The position numbers and the translations under genes were made by a program. Positions 63,952 through 64,000 of a DNA stretch of 64,000 nt are shown here, in pieces. Source of the DNA: Pseudomonas sp. LB-090624 (GTDB lineage Bacteria; Pseudomonadota; Gammaproteobacteria; Pseudomonadales; Pseudomonadaceae); the NCBI RefSeq assembly GCF_003205205.1, contig NZ_QJRL01000002.1:1-64000 (forward strand), written 5' to 3'. The notes beneath the pieces were generated by a model, which worked only from the letters and a program-made list of their open reading frames with translations, did not search any database and was not told where the DNA came from. The number at the start of each line of letters is the position of its first letter. Positions within the stretch are counted from its first letter, which is position 1.

Positions 63952-64000
63952 TCTGGCTGATGGCATCTACCACGTGCCGTGAGCCCTGCTGGATTTCCAT
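63926..64000 (-). CDS. Possible C-terminal end of a coiled-coil protein, truncated by window edge
   Basis: On the minus strand an open frame enters the window and ends at 63926 after 24 codons (EIQQGSRHVVDAISQIS then STLQLH). The heptad-like pattern would suit the end of a methyl-accepting chemotaxis protein, but the piece is too short to be sure. It overlaps the end of the kinase gene by 26 bases. Confidence 0.25.
   Translation of the reverse strand: MEIQQGSRHVVDAISQISSTLQLH

Noticed and set aside
1..64000. tRNA, rRNA, insertion sequences, prophage or defence genes
   Set aside because: I looked for cloverleaf ends, transposase or integrase motifs and restriction or toxin genes and saw none.

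Overview
The window is chromosomal DNA of a Pseudomonas, most likely the P. putida group. The base composition is high in GC, and the gene set is typical: split PqiA plus PqiB/PqiC, three pxp genes, NspC with carboxynorspermidine synthase, membrane Mqo, CbtB/CbtA under a cobalamin riboswitch, DUF1652 and DUF1272 proteins. Palindromic GC-rich repeats of the kind scattered through P. putida genomes are also present. I saw no rRNA, tRNA, insertion sequence, phage or CRISPR array.

Layout. 0-5.1 kb: half of a composite repeat, a nucleotidyltransferase-like gene, an SDR oxidoreductase with an AraC regulator, a full composite repeat and a Cache-GGDEF diguanylate cyclase. 5.4-11.3 kb: a frameshifted MscS channel gene, a 3' scrap of an aspartate:alanine antiporter, then the pqiA-pqiA-pqiB-pqiC lipid-trafficking operon. 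11.3-13.8 kb: an SOS module of umuDC divergent from an HMCES/YedK gene, with a LexA box between them, followed by a second composite repeat. 14.5-23.4 kb: ABC-F ATPase YbiT, an MFS transporter, an alpha/beta hydrolase, YghU, an amidase, and a YheO-type regulator coupled to a serine/threonine dehydratase. 23.6-26 kb: the two-gene norspermidine pathway with a strong terminator. 26-32.5 kb: a methyltransferase, UDP-glucose dehydrogenase, Mqo, and a radical-SAM/TIGR03915 putative DNA-repair pair behind a LexA-like site. 32.5-36.3 kb: 5-oxoprolinase pxpA-pxpB-pxpC and a divergent LysR gene. 36.3-42.4 kb: a complete 3-hydroxybenzoate/gentisate catabolic cluster and its LysR regulator. 42.5-44.6 kb: a GH13 trehalose-synthase-like enzyme. 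44.8-50.5 kb: a four-gene secreted-protein operon with curlin-repeat proteins. 50.6-57 kb: DNA alkylation repair enzymes (AlkB, AlkA-like) and assorted single genes. 57.1-59.9 kb: the cobalamin riboswitch with cbtB-cbtA-cobE-cobM. 60-64 kb: a response regulator and an EvgS/BvgS-like hybrid histidine kinase.

The most interesting region is 44.8-50.5 kb. A near-perfect sigma54 promoter (GG-N10-GC) precedes two paralogous secreted proteins that I cannot assign to a named family. Their first 80 residues align without gaps, including Cys56 and Cys76, and the second carries an Ig/cadherin-like C-terminal extension. They are followed by a small CsgB-like and a large CsgA-like curlin-repeat protein and a rho-independent terminator. 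No CsgG, CsgE, CsgF or CsgD is encoded nearby. I infer a functional-amyloid or surface-fibre locus with two accessory exoproteins of unknown role.

Other points to check are the mscS frameshift, the antiporter remnant, the imperfect LexA box before the radical-SAM pair, and the composite inverted repeats, which share a conserved core of about 95 bp. All functions are read from sequence patterns without database searches, and start codons were chosen from visible ribosome binding sites.
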